Shown one piece after another: positions 27,370 through 36,963 of a stretch of 64,000 nucleotides of DNA (its first letter is position 1; every line of letters starts with the position of its first letter). The notes beneath the pieces were generated by a model, which was not told the origin of the DNA, ran no database searches, and saw nothing but the letters and a program-made list of their open reading frames with translations. Origin of the DNA: Streptomyces humidus (GTDB lineage Bacteria > Actinomycetota > Actinomycetes > Streptomycetales > Streptomycetaceae); contig NZ_BMTL01000001.1 in assembly GCF_014649655.1 (NCBI RefSeq), positions 310,001 to 374,000 on the forward strand, written 5' to 3'. A program made the position numbers and the translations under genes.

Positions 27370-27683
27370 GTCCGTCGTCCCGTATCTGCTCGGGGGTGGG
27401 ATGGGGGGACCACATCTATCAGACGCGCGCCTGAGCCAGGGCGGCTCTGGCCATACGGCCACCTTTCCGGGCAACTCCGTGCACGCTCTTCACACGTGCG
27501 AGGCCGCCCGCCGGGGCCCGGCGCGCACGGCCGCCGGAAAAGTTCTCCGGACCCGCGTAATGGTTCCGGGTCGACGCCCTCTCCACTCGTACGGGCCCGT
27601 GCGAAGGCCCGTACGAAGGCCCGTCCGACGGTCCGTGAAGGCCCCCGGGCCGGTGACGGGTTCCGTACCGAGAGGAGAAGGTC
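27370..27683. other. Intergenic region upstream of ssgG
   Basis: 314 bases between divergent genes. Around 27585-27645 a short unit GAAGGCCCGTMC occurs three times. Otherwise no structure I can support. Confidence 0.45.
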
Positions 27684-28226
27684 ATGCGTCACACCGTGGT
27701 GGAGCGCGAGCTGGAGCTGAGGCTCGTCCTGTCGCCCGAGCGCAGCATCCCGGTCCCGGCCAGGCTCGGCTACCGCAGCGACGACCCGTTCGCCGTCCAT
27801 GTCGCCTTCCACACCGACTCGGAGCACCCGGTCGCCTGGACGTTCGCCCGCGAACTGCTCGTGGAAGGGGTGTTCCGGCCGTGCGGGCACGGGGACGTGC
27901 GGGTGTGGCCGGCGAAGACGGAGGGTCGCAGCGTCGTGCTGATGGCGCTCAGCTCGCCCGAAGGCGACGCCCTCCTGGAGGCGCCCGCGGCCCAGGTCTC
28001 GGCCTGGCTGGAGCGGACGCTGCGGGTGGTGCCGCCGGGCTGCGAGGGCGAGTGGCTCGGCATCGACGACGCCCTGGCCGAGCTGCTCGCCCCCTCCCCC
28101 AGACTCTCGGCCTCGCTGGAACACCCGCTGGAACACCCGTTGTCGCAGGGGGGACCGGTCCCGGCGGACGACGCGTGGCTGCGCGACCCGTGGCCGGACG
28201 ACGAGACGCGGGACGCGGATGAGTGA
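27684..28226 (+). CDS. ssgG: SsgA-like sporulation-specific cell division protein (SALP)
   Basis: 180 residues. MRHTVVERELELRLVLSPE, VPARLGYRSDDPFAVHVAFH, VAWTFARELLVEG and GDVRVWP follow the SsgA/SsgB family, found only in morphologically complex actinomycetes. These proteins guide septum placement and spore-wall synthesis during aerial growth. The extended C-terminus (about 45 residues, with EHPLEHPL) and the genomic context fit SsgG rather than SsgA or SsgB; I name it from memory of gene order. GAGGAGAAGG lies upstream of the ATG. Confidence 0.85.
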   Translation: MRHTVVERELELRLVLSPERSIPVPARLGYRSDDPFAVHVAFHTDSEHPVAWTFARELLVEGVFRPCGHGDVRVWPAKTEGRSVVLMALSSPEGDALLEAPAAQVSAWLERTLRVVPPGCEGEWLGIDDALAELLAPSPRLSASLEHPLEHPLSQGGPVPADDAWLRDPWPDDETRDADE

Positions 28227-28284
28227 GCGCGGGCCGTCGGCCTCGGCGAGTGGACCGTCGACCTGAGGGTGCGGGCCGTCGGCC

Positions 28285-29685
28285 TCAGAACAGCTTGCCC
28301 GGGTTGAGGATGCCCAGCGGGTCGAAGGCGGCCTTGACCGCGCGCTGCATCTCCACGCCGACCGGGCCGATCTCGCGCGCCAGCCACTCCTTCTTCAGCA
28401 CGCCGACGCCGTGTTCGCCGGTGATGGTGCCGCCGAGTTCCAGACCGAGGCCCATGATCTCGTCGAAGGACTCGCGGGCCCGCCGGCGCTCGTCGGGGTC
28501 CGCCGCGTCGAAGCAGACCGTGGGGTGGGTGTTGCCGTCTCCGGCGTGGGCGACTACCCCGATGGTCAACCCGTGCTTCTCAGCGATGCGTTCGACGCCT
28601 TCGAGCATCTCGCCGAGCCTCGAGCGGGGCACGCACACGTCGTCGATCATCGTCGTGCCCTTGACGGCGTCCAGCGCGACGAGCGCCGACCGGCGTGCCT
28701 GGAGCAGGAGTTCGGATTCGGCGACGTCCTCGGCGGGGACGACCTGCGTGGCGCCGGCCGCCTCGCACAGCGCGCCGACCGCGGCGAGGTCGGCGGCCGG
28801 GTCGGGGGTGTCGAAGGCGGCGAGGAGCAGGGCCTCGGTGGTCTCCGGCAGGCCCATGCGGGTCAGTTCGTTGACGGCCCCGACGGTCGTGCGGTCCATC
28901 AGTTCGAGGAGGGACGGCACATGGCCGCCGGCCATGATCCGGCACACCGCGTCACAGGCCGCGGCGCCGGACGGGAACTCGGCAGCCAGCGCCAACTGCC
29001 GCGGCGGCCGCGGCTTCAGCGCCAGGATCGCCCGCACGACGACGCCCAGCGAGCCCTCGGAGCCGACGAACAGGCGGGTGAGGTCGTACCCGGCGACGCC
29101 CTTCGCGGTGCGGCGGCCGGTGGACATCAGCCGTCCGTCGGCGAGCACCACGTCGAGTCCGAGGACGTACTCGGCCGTCACCCCGTACTTGACGCAGCAC
29201 AGGCCGCCGGACGCGGTGCCGATGTTGCCGCCGATCGTGCACGTCTCCCAGCTGGAGGGGTCGGGCGGGTAGTACAGGCCGTGTTCGCCCACGGCCCGGG
29301 ACAGGGCCGCGTTGACGACGCCCGGTTCGACGACGGCGATGCGGTCGACCGGGTTGATCTCGACGATGCGGTCCATCCGCGTCAGGGACAGGACGATGCA
29401 GCCCTCGGTGGCGTTGGCGCCGCCGGAGAGGCCGGTGCGGGCGCCCTGCGGCACGACCGGGACACGCAGCGCGGTCGCCGTGCGCATGACGTGCTGGACC
29501 TCTTCGGCCGTGCGCGGCAGGACGACCACGGCCGGGTTTCCGGCGGGGCAGAAGCCGGCCATGTCGTGGGCGTAGGAGCCCGTGACGTCCGGGTCGGTGA
29601 GGACGGCCTCGGCGGGCAGGCCGGCCAGCAGGCGGTCGAGGAGGTTGCCCGTCATGTCGTCGTGCGGCGCTTCCGAACGGCTCAT
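28285..29685 (-). CDS. FAD-linked oxidase (glycolate/D-lactate dehydrogenase-like)
   Basis: 466 residues if ATG 29685 is used; ATG 29655 (MTGNLLDRLL) is also possible. FAD-binding type 4 domain: VPVVPQGARTGLSGGA, CTIGGNIGTASGG and GYDLTRLFVGSEGSLGV. The C-terminal cap has VVAHAGDGNTHPTVCF and GTITGEHGVG, both standard for the GlcD group. It oxidises an alpha-hydroxyacid in the cytosol or at the membrane; which acid cannot be told. No GlcE/GlcF partner genes are near, so it acts alone. Confidence 0.88.
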   Translation of the reverse strand: MSRSEAPHDDMTGNLLDRLLAGLPAEAVLTDPDVTGSYAHDMAGFCPAGNPAVVVLPRTAEEVQHVMRTATALRVPVVPQGARTGLSGGANATEGCIVLSLTRMDRIVEINPVDRIAVVEPGVVNAALSRAVGEHGLYYPPDPSSWETCTIGGNIGTASGGLCCVKYGVTAEYVLGLDVVLADGRLMSTGRRTAKGVAGYDLTRLFVGSEGSLGVVVRAILALKPRPPRQLALAAEFPSGAAACDAVCRIMAGGHVPSLLELMDRTTVGAVNELTRMGLPETTEALLLAAFDTPDPAADLAAVGALCEAAGATQVVPAEDVAESELLLQARRSALVALDAVKGTTMIDDVCVPRSRLGEMLEGVERIAEKHGLTIGVVAHAGDGNTHPTVCFDAADPDERRRARESFDEIMGLGLELGGTITGEHGVGVLKKEWLAREIGPVGVEMQRAVKAAFDPLGILNPGKLF

Positions 29686-29783
29686 GATCACAGGCTCGCA
29701 CTTCGGGGCCATCGGTGTGAACCCGCCCACCGGACCCTTCCTCCGACGTCGTACGGTCGTCGTACTGACGCACAGTGAGCGCC

Positions 29784-31175
29784 ATGGAGAAGGTCTCTCG
29801 GTTTCGGCGGCGGGTGCTCGTGGGTTCGCTCGTGGGGTGTCTCGCCCTGGGCGGCGGGGTGCTGATGTGTCTGCCCGGCGAGGGGCGGGCCGGGCGGACG
29901 CCCGTGGCCGCTCCCGGGGCGCAGGCGGGGGCGGCGGTCCGGGCGGGTGCGCCGGCCGCGCTCGCGGATCTGGCGGCGCTGGTCGAGGAGCGCGAGAGCC
30001 GGGTGCGGGCGCATCCGAAGGACGCCCGGTCGTGGGCGGTGCTCGGCGCCGCCTACCTGGAGCAGGGCCGGCGCACCGCCGACGTGGCCGCCCTGTACCC
30101 CAAGGCCGAGCGGGCGCTGCGGACCTCGCTGAAGGCGCGTCCGGGGAACAACGCCGACGCCCTCGACGGTCTGGCCGCGCTGGCCGCCGCGCGCCGTGAC
30201 TTCCCGGCGGCGCTGGCCTGGGGCGAGTCCGCGCTGAAGGCGGCGCCCGGACGCTGGACGACGTACGCGCAGCTCGTCGACGCGTACACCGGGCTCGGCG
30301 ACTACAAGAAGGCCCGCAAGGCCCTCGACCGGCTGACGGCGCTGCACTCGGGGCCCGTCGTGCGGGCGCGGGCGGCGGGCGTGTACTGGGACCAGGGCCG
30401 GCGTGAGGACGCGCAGGCCGCGCTGGCGGACGCGGCGGCGGACGCCTCCTCCCCTGCCGAGCAGGCGGCCTGGCTGGAGCGGGGCGGGCAGCTGGCCTTC
30501 GAGCGCGGCGAGCGGGAGACCGCGCTGCGGCACTTCCAGGAGGCGGTGCGGATCGACCCCGGGCTGTGGGCCGCGTGGGCCGGGCGGGGGCGGGCGCTGG
30601 CGGCTCTGGGGCGGACCTCGGAGGCGCTGCGCGCGTACCGGACGGCGCTGGCCGGGCAGCCGTCGCCGCAGTACGCGCTGGAGCTGGGCGAGCTGTACGA
30701 GTCGCTGGGGCTCGCCCGGGAGGCGGGGGCGCAGTACGACCTGCTGCGGGCGCGGGTGCGGGAGGAGGAGGCGGGCGGGGTGGACGGGGAACTGGTCCTC
30801 GGCCGGTTCGAGGCGGACCACGGTGACCCGGCCCTGGCGGTGCGGCGGCTGCGGGCCGAGTGGCGCAGACAGCCGGGGATCGCGGTGGCGGACGCGCTGG
30901 GCTGGGCGTTGCACCGGGCCGGGCAGGACGAGGAGGCCCTGAGGTTCGCCCTGACGGCCACCGACCGGGTGCACGGGGGTGCGATGCTCAGCGCGCCGTA
31001 CGTCCACCACCTGGCCGTGATCGAGCGGACGCTGGGCAGGGAGGGGCCCGCCCGGCGGCATCTGCGGGAGGCCCTGCAGATCAACCCGTACTTCTCGCCG
31101 CTGCTCGGACCGCAGGCCCGGGCAGCGGCCGCACAGCTGGGCGACGAGCCGCCCCCGGCGGAACTGCCGTCCTGA
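29784..31175 (+). CDS. Tetratricopeptide-repeat protein
   Basis: 463 residues from ATG 29784; a GTG at 29775 is an alternative. A membrane helix at about 10-29 (LVGSLVGCLALGGGVLMC) is followed by at least six TPR units between residues 75 and 450, e.g. ARSWAVLGAAYLEQGR, DALDGLAALAAARRDFPAAL, LWAAWAGRGRALAALGRTSEAL. Probably an exported or membrane-anchored scaffold for protein-protein contacts. Divergent from the FAD oxidase. Partner unknown. Confidence 0.82.
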   Translation: MEKVSRFRRRVLVGSLVGCLALGGGVLMCLPGEGRAGRTPVAAPGAQAGAAVRAGAPAALADLAALVEERESRVRAHPKDARSWAVLGAAYLEQGRRTADVAALYPKAERALRTSLKARPGNNADALDGLAALAAARRDFPAALAWGESALKAAPGRWTTYAQLVDAYTGLGDYKKARKALDRLTALHSGPVVRARAAGVYWDQGRREDAQAALADAAADASSPAEQAAWLERGGQLAFERGERETALRHFQEAVRIDPGLWAAWAGRGRALAALGRTSEALRAYRTALAGQPSPQYALELGELYESLGLAREAGAQYDLLRARVREEEAGGVDGELVLGRFEADHGDPALAVRRLRAEWRRQPGIAVADALGWALHRAGQDEEALRFALTATDRVHGGAMLSAPYVHHLAVIERTLGREGPARRHLREALQINPYFSPLLGPQARAAAAQLGDEPPPAELPS

Positions 31176-31179
31176 CGCC

Positions 31180-31326
31180 GGGCCGCGGCGGGACGTGCCG
31201 GCGCCGGACTGCCGCGGGGCTTGCCGGCGCCCGGCCGCCGCGGGGTCCTGCTGACCACGGGCCGCCGCGGGGCTTCCTGACAGCGGGCCGCCGGGGGTCC
31301 TGCTGAGCAAGGGCCGCCGGGTGTCC
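31180..31326. repeat. 26-base imperfect tandem repeat in the spacer before hppD
   Basis: Six diverged units beginning at about 31180, 31206, 31232, 31259, 31285 and 31311, each starting with a GGGCCGCCGCGGGG-like block followed by a variable TTCCTGA or TCCTGCTGA block. It fills most of the 183-base gap between the convergent TPR and hppD genes. No coding frame. Confidence 0.7.
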
Positions 31327-31358
31327 CGCCGGCCGGGGGCGGCCGTCCGCCGTTCCGG

Positions 31359-32612
<1,254 letters not shown>

Positions 32613-32629
32613 TCTCGGAGGCGAACGGT

Positions 32630-33124
32630 ATGGCGATCGACCATCTGGACGGGCGGATCATCGTGCTGCTGGCCCGTGAGCCGCGGCTGGGGGTGCTGGA
32701 GATGTCCCGGCGGCTGGGGGTGGCCCGCGGGACCGCGCAGGCACGGCTCGACCGGCTTCAGTCGAACGGAGTCATCCGGGGCTTCGGACCGCAGGTCGAT
32801 CCGGCGGCGCTCGGCTACCCGGTCACCGCGTTCGCCACGCTGGAGATCCGGCAGGGCCAAGGGGCCGACGTGCGGGCGCACTTGGCGTCCGTGCCGGAGG
32901 TCCTGGAACTGCACACCACGACCGGCAGCGGGGACATGCTGTGCCGGCTGGTGGCGCGCTCCAACGCCGATCTCCAGCGGGTCATCGACCGGGTCGTCGG
33001 CTTTGATGGCATTGTCCGGGCCTCCACCGCGATCGTGATGGAGAACCCCGTCCCGCTGCGGATCATCCCGCTGGTGGAACAGGCCGCGGACGACCGGGAA
33101 GGGCCGGGCAGACCTGTGGGGTGA
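32630..33124 (+). CDS. Lrp/AsnC family transcriptional regulator
   Basis: 164 residues from ATG 32630, with GGAGG 8 bases upstream; a longer in-frame start exists but lacks similarity. An N-terminal HTH (LDGRIIVLLAREPRLGVLEMSRRLGVARGTAQARLDRL) is followed by a RAM ligand domain (VTAFATLEIRQGQGADV, TTTGSGDMLCRLVARS). Its stop overlaps the start of the first transporter gene by 4 bases (GTGA), so it is translated together with the OpuC-type importer. It may also act on divergent hppD. Effector amino acid unknown. Confidence 0.88.
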   Translation: MAIDHLDGRIIVLLAREPRLGVLEMSRRLGVARGTAQARLDRLQSNGVIRGFGPQVDPAALGYPVTAFATLEIRQGQGADVRAHLASVPEVLELHTTTGSGDMLCRLVARSNADLQRVIDRVVGFDGIVRASTAIVMENPVPLRIIPLVEQAADDREGPGRPVG

Positions 33125-33777
33125 GCACCTTGAGCTTCTGGGAGTACCTGGACAGCCGGCACCGGCAGCTGCTCACCGACGCCTGGCAGCACGCGAGCGT
33201 CGTCTTCCAGTGCATGGTCGTCGCGACCCTGGCCGGGGTGGCGATCGGGGTCTTCACGTACCGCAGCGGCTGGGCGGGCGACCTGGCCACCACCTCCACC
33301 GCCACCGTCCTGACCGTCCCCTCGCTCGCGATGATCGGACTGCTGATCCCGGTGGCCGGGCTCGGCGTGCCGCCGACGGTGATCGCGCTGACGCTGTACG
33401 GGCTGCTGCCGATCGTGCGGAACTGCGTCGTCGGGCTGCGCAGCGTGGACCCCTCCCTGGTGGACGCGGCGAACGGCATCGGCATGTCCCGGCTGACGCG
33501 ACTGGTCCGGGTGGAGCTGCCGCTGGCCTGGCCACCGATCCTGACGGGCATCCGGGTCTCCACACAGATGCTGATGGGCATCGCCGCGATCGCCGCGTAC
33601 GCCTCCGGGCCAGGTCTCGGCAACGAGATCTTCCGCGGGATCGCCTCGCTGGGCAGCAGGAACGCCCTCAACCAGGTGCTGGCCGGCACGCTCGGGATCA
33701 TCGTGCTGGCCCTGCTGTTCGACGCCGCGTACGTCGTCGTCGGACGCCTGACGATTCCCGGGGGGATCCGTGTCTGA
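33121..33777 (+). CDS. Osmoprotectant ABC transporter permease (OpuCB/D-like)
   Basis: 218 residues from GTG 33121. Five or six membrane segments. The BPD permease motif appears as DAANGIGMSRLTRLVRVELPLAWP, and IAAIAAYASGPGLGNEIFRGI matches the ProW/OpuB type. First of four overlapping transporter genes and overlapped by lrp. It forms the channel together with the second permease at 35041. Likely substrates are glycine betaine, choline, carnitine or related compounds. Confidence 0.88.
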   Translation: MSTLSFWEYLDSRHRQLLTDAWQHASVVFQCMVVATLAGVAIGVFTYRSGWAGDLATTSTATVLTVPSLAMIGLLIPVAGLGVPPTVIALTLYGLLPIVRNCVVGLRSVDPSLVDAANGIGMSRLTRLVRVELPLAWPPILTGIRVSTQMLMGIAAIAAYASGPGLGNEIFRGIASLGSRNALNQVLAGTLGIIVLALLFDAAYVVVGRLTIPGGIRV

Positions 33778-35044
33778 GTCGCACGGCGCGTCGATCGAGC
33801 TGGAGAACCTCACCAAGCGGTATCCGGGCAACGCCGAGCCGTCCGTCGACGACGTCACCATGGAGATCAGGGCGGGCGAGACGGTCGTCCTCGTCGGGCC
33901 CTCGGGGTGCGGGAAGTCGACCACCCTGAAGATGATCAACCGGCTGATCGAGCCGAGCGGCGGGCGGATCCGCATCGGCGGCGAGGACGTCACCGGCATC
34001 GACCCGGTGAGGCTGCGCCGCAAGATCGGCTACGCGATCCAGTCGTCCGGTCTCTTCCCGCACATGACGGTCGCGCAGAACATCGCGCTCGTGCCCAGGA
34101 TGACCGGCTGGCCGAAGGCGCGGATCCGGGACCGGGTGGCGGAGATGCTCGACCTGGTCGGGCTCGACCCCGGCGAGTTCCGTCACCGCTACCCGCGCCA
34201 GCTGTCCGGCGGCCAGCAGCAACGGGTCGGCGTGGCACGGGCGTTGGCGGCCGATCCGCCGGTGCTGCTGATGGACGAGCCGTTCGGGGCCGTCGACCCG
34301 GTCACCCGCGTCCACCTCCAGGACGAGCTGCTCCGGCTCCAGCGCGAGCTGCACAGGACGATCGTGTTCGTCACCCACGACTTCGACGAGGCGATCAAGC
34401 TCGGCGACCGGATCGCGGTGCTGCGCGAGTGCTCCCGCATCGCCCAGTTCGACACCCCGGAGACCATCCTCACCAGCCCGGCGGACGACTTCGTGTCCGG
34501 GTTCGTGGGGGCGGGGGCGGCTCTGAAGAGGCTCGACCTCAGCCGGGTGCGGGACGTGGAGATCGCCGGCTGTCCGACGGTGACCGTCGACGACCCGCTG
34601 CGGACGGTCGTGGACCGGCTGCGCTCCCGAGGGTCCCGCCCGGGCCGTCCGGCCACCGGAGGAGGCGCCGACGAGCTCCTGCTGCTGGACCGGAGCGGCC
34701 GGCCCTCCAGGTGGCTGCGCCGCGAGGACCTGACGCGGGCCAGGGGCTCCCTGACGCGGGCCGGCGTCCCGGTCGGCGGCACGGTGTCCCACGACGCCAC
34801 CCTGCGCGACGCGCTGGAGGCGGTGCTCACGGACGCCGCCGGGCGGGCCGTGGTCACGGGCCGGCGGGGCGAGTACGCCGGGGTCGTCGACATGGCGACG
34901 CTGCTGGACTCCGTGCGCGGACTGCTGGAGGCCGACCGGCTGGAGGCGCTGGAGGCACTGGAGCCGCCGCACGAACCGGAGGAGGCCCGGACCGCGCCGA
35001 CGCACGCGGAGCAGAAGGGCCCGGCCGGGCAGGCGACGGCGTGA
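33770..35044 (+). CDS. Osmoprotectant ABC transporter ATP-binding protein (OpuCA/ProV-like)
   Basis: 424 residues from GTG 33770, overlapping the previous gene by 8 bases. Walker A GPSGCGKST (43-51), signature LSGGQQQR (145-152) and Walker B VLLMDE (165-170) are intact. The C-terminal half (about 250-390) includes PTVTVDDPLRTVVDRL and GAVVTGRRGEYAGVVD-like stretches, consistent with a tandem CBS module, which in OpuA senses ionic strength or c-di-AMP. It powers import of compatible solutes. Confidence 0.9.
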   Translation: MSESHGASIELENLTKRYPGNAEPSVDDVTMEIRAGETVVLVGPSGCGKSTTLKMINRLIEPSGGRIRIGGEDVTGIDPVRLRRKIGYAIQSSGLFPHMTVAQNIALVPRMTGWPKARIRDRVAEMLDLVGLDPGEFRHRYPRQLSGGQQQRVGVARALAADPPVLLMDEPFGAVDPVTRVHLQDELLRLQRELHRTIVFVTHDFDEAIKLGDRIAVLRECSRIAQFDTPETILTSPADDFVSGFVGAGAALKRLDLSRVRDVEIAGCPTVTVDDPLRTVVDRLRSRGSRPGRPATGGGADELLLLDRSGRPSRWLRREDLTRARGSLTRAGVPVGGTVSHDATLRDALEAVLTDAAGRAVVTGRRGEYAGVVDMATLLDSVRGLLEADRLEALEALEPPHEPEEARTAPTHAEQKGPAGQATA

Positions 35045-36000
35045 GCGCGTCCGAACTCGACGGCCTGCCGGCAGATCCGCCGGGCGGTCTGTCGGGCGAT
35101 CTGCCGAGTGATCTGTCAGGCGGTCCGCCGCACGCGCCGGCGTGGGAGACGGCACGGACCGCGACCGAGGGCTCGGCGGTCGGGAGCTCCGCGGTCGGGA
35201 GCTCCGCGGTCGAGAGCTCCGCGGTCGGGGGTTCCGCGGTCGGGGGTTCGGCTTCTCCTCGGCGGCGCCTCACCTGGCAGAGGCTGACCCTTCTGCCCGC
35301 CTTCCTGGTCGCGCTGCTGCTGGCGACCTGGCTGTGGTTCGAGCAGGCGGACCTGGACGCGATCACCCGGAACGCGCTCTCCGGCGGCCAGGTGTCCGAG
35401 GCGCTGTGGCAGCACATCCAGCTGACGGTGATCTCCACGTTCTTCGTGCTGATCATCGCGATCCCGCTGGGCGTCCTGCTCACGCGGCGCAGGTTCCGCG
35501 GGGCGACCCCGGTCGCGCTGGCCCTCGCCAACGCGGGGCAGGCGACCCCGGCGATCGGTCTGCTGGCGCTGCTGGTGATCTGGCTGGGCATCGGCCGCCG
35601 GGCGGCTCTGATCGGCATGGTCGCCTACGCCGTGCTGCCCGTGCTCTCCAACACGGTCGCGGGGCTGAAGGCCAACGATCCGACGCTGCTGGAGGCGGCC
35701 CGCGGGATCGGCATGTCCCCGTCCGGTGTGCTGTCCCGGGTGGAGCTGCCGCTGGCGGTGCCGCTCATCCTGGCCGGCGTCCGCACGGCGCTGGTGCTGA
35801 ACGTCGGCACGGCGACCCTGGCGACCTTCGGCGGGGGCGGCGGCCTGGGCGTGCTGATCACGGCCGGCATCACCAACCAGCGCATGCCGGTGCTGGTGCT
35901 GGGCTCGGTCCTCACCGTCGCCCTGGCGCTGCTGGTCGACTGGCTGGCCTCGCTCGCCGAGGTGCTGCTACGGCCGCGAGGACTGGAGACGGAAGCATGA
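35041..36000 (+). CDS. Osmoprotectant ABC transporter permease with repeated N-terminal tail
   Basis: 319 residues from GTG 35041, overlapping the ATPase stop by 4 bases. The permease proper starts near residue 75 with LTLLPAFLVALLLATWLW and carries EAARGIGMSPSGVLSRVELPLAVP, the ATPase-docking loop. The first 75 residues are an unusual cytosolic extension rich in Ser, Ala, Gly and Val. It includes five copies of a five-residue unit (SAVGS, SAVES, SAVGG) encoded by a 15-base tandem repeat. The extension is not found in typical OpuC permeases. Stop overlaps the next ATG by 4 bases. Confidence 0.87.
   Translation: MSASELDGLPADPPGGLSGDLPSDLSGGPPHAPAWETARTATEGSAVGSSAVGSSAVESSAVGGSAVGGSASPRRRLTWQRLTLLPAFLVALLLATWLWFEQADLDAITRNALSGGQVSEALWQHIQLTVISTFFVLIIAIPLGVLLTRRRFRGATPVALALANAGQATPAIGLLALLVIWLGIGRRAALIGMVAYAVLPVLSNTVAGLKANDPTLLEAARGIGMSPSGVLSRVELPLAVPLILAGVRTALVLNVGTATLATFGGGGGLGVLITAGITNQRMPVLVLGSVLTVALALLVDWLASLAEVLLRPRGLETEA
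35176..35250 (+). repeat. 15-base coding minisatellite, five units
   Basis: Units of GCGGTCGGGAGCTCC at 35176, 35191, 35206, 35221 and 35236, with up to three changes per unit. The length is a multiple of three, so copy-number change would alter the permease tail by five residues without a frameshift. Confidence 0.9.
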
Positions 36001-36950
36001 GACAGGCGCGGTTCCTCGCCGGGGCGCTGCTGCTGACGGCCGGCTGCGGCCTGACCAGCGGCTCCCCCATGGTGGACGACGTCTCGCCCGGCTCGATCGG
36101 CAGGGGCGAGCCGCTCGAGGGGGCCCGGCTGACGGTGACGTCCAAGTCGTTCACCGAGAACCTGATCCTCGGCGCGATGATCGGCATCGCCTTCCGGGCG
36201 GCCGGCGCGGACGTGCTGGACCGCACCGGCATCCAGGGCTCCATCGGCAGCCGTGAGGCGGTCCGCACGGGGGACGCCGACGCCATGTACGAGTACACGG
36301 GCACGGCCTGGATCACGTACCTGGGCAACAGCCGGCCCATCGCCGACCCGCGGCAGCAGTGGCAGGCGGTGCGCGACGCCGACGCGGGGAACGGGCTGAC
36401 CTGGCTGTCTCCGTCCCGGCTCGACAACACCTACGCGCTGGCGACGAACCAGGCGAACTCCCGCAGACGCCGCACGAGAACGCTGTCGGAGGCGGCCGCG
36501 CTGTCCCGGTCCGACCCGGGCGCCGTGACACTGTGCGTGGAGGGCGAGTTCGCCAACCGGGCGGACGGACTGCCGGGCATGGCGAAGGCGTACGGGATGG
36601 ACGTGCCGGCGTCCCGGGTCACCCAGATGGACACCGGGATCATCTACACCCAGGCGGCGAAGGGGAGTTGCTCCTACGGCGAGGTGTACACCACGGACGG
36701 CCGCATCACGTCGATGAACCTGGTGGTGATGGAGGACGACAAGGGCTTCTTCCCCCACTACAACGCCGCCCCCGTGGTCAACTCCGAGGCGCTGCGGAAG
36801 TGGCCGGCGATCGCGGGCCTGCTGGACCCGATCACGAAGAAGCTGGACAACACGGTGGCGCGGGAGCTGAACGCCGAGGTGGACGTCGACGGTCAGGACC
36901 CGCACCAGGTGGCACTGGAGTGGATGAAGGACCAGGGGTTCGTGACGTGA
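35997..36950 (+). CDS. Glycine betaine/choline-type substrate-binding lipoprotein (OpuCC/ProX-like)
   Basis: 317 residues. A short signal with lipobox LTAGC (Cys17) makes it a membrane-tethered lipoprotein. The OpuAC domain is recognisable from LTVTSKSFTENLILGAMIGI, GSREAVRTGDADAMYEYTGTAW and DTGIIYTQAAKGSCSYGEVY to EVDVDGQDPHQVALEWM. ATG overlaps the permease stop by 4 bases, completing a lrp-permease-ATPase-permease-binding protein operon. It captures the osmoprotectant outside the cell. Confidence 0.92.
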   Translation: MRQARFLAGALLLTAGCGLTSGSPMVDDVSPGSIGRGEPLEGARLTVTSKSFTENLILGAMIGIAFRAAGADVLDRTGIQGSIGSREAVRTGDADAMYEYTGTAWITYLGNSRPIADPRQQWQAVRDADAGNGLTWLSPSRLDNTYALATNQANSRRRRTRTLSEAAALSRSDPGAVTLCVEGEFANRADGLPGMAKAYGMDVPASRVTQMDTGIIYTQAAKGSCSYGEVYTTDGRITSMNLVVMEDDKGFFPHYNAAPVVNSEALRKWPAIAGLLDPITKKLDNTVARELNAEVDVDGQDPHQVALEWMKDQGFVT

Positions 36951-36963
36951 CCGTCGGCGCCGT

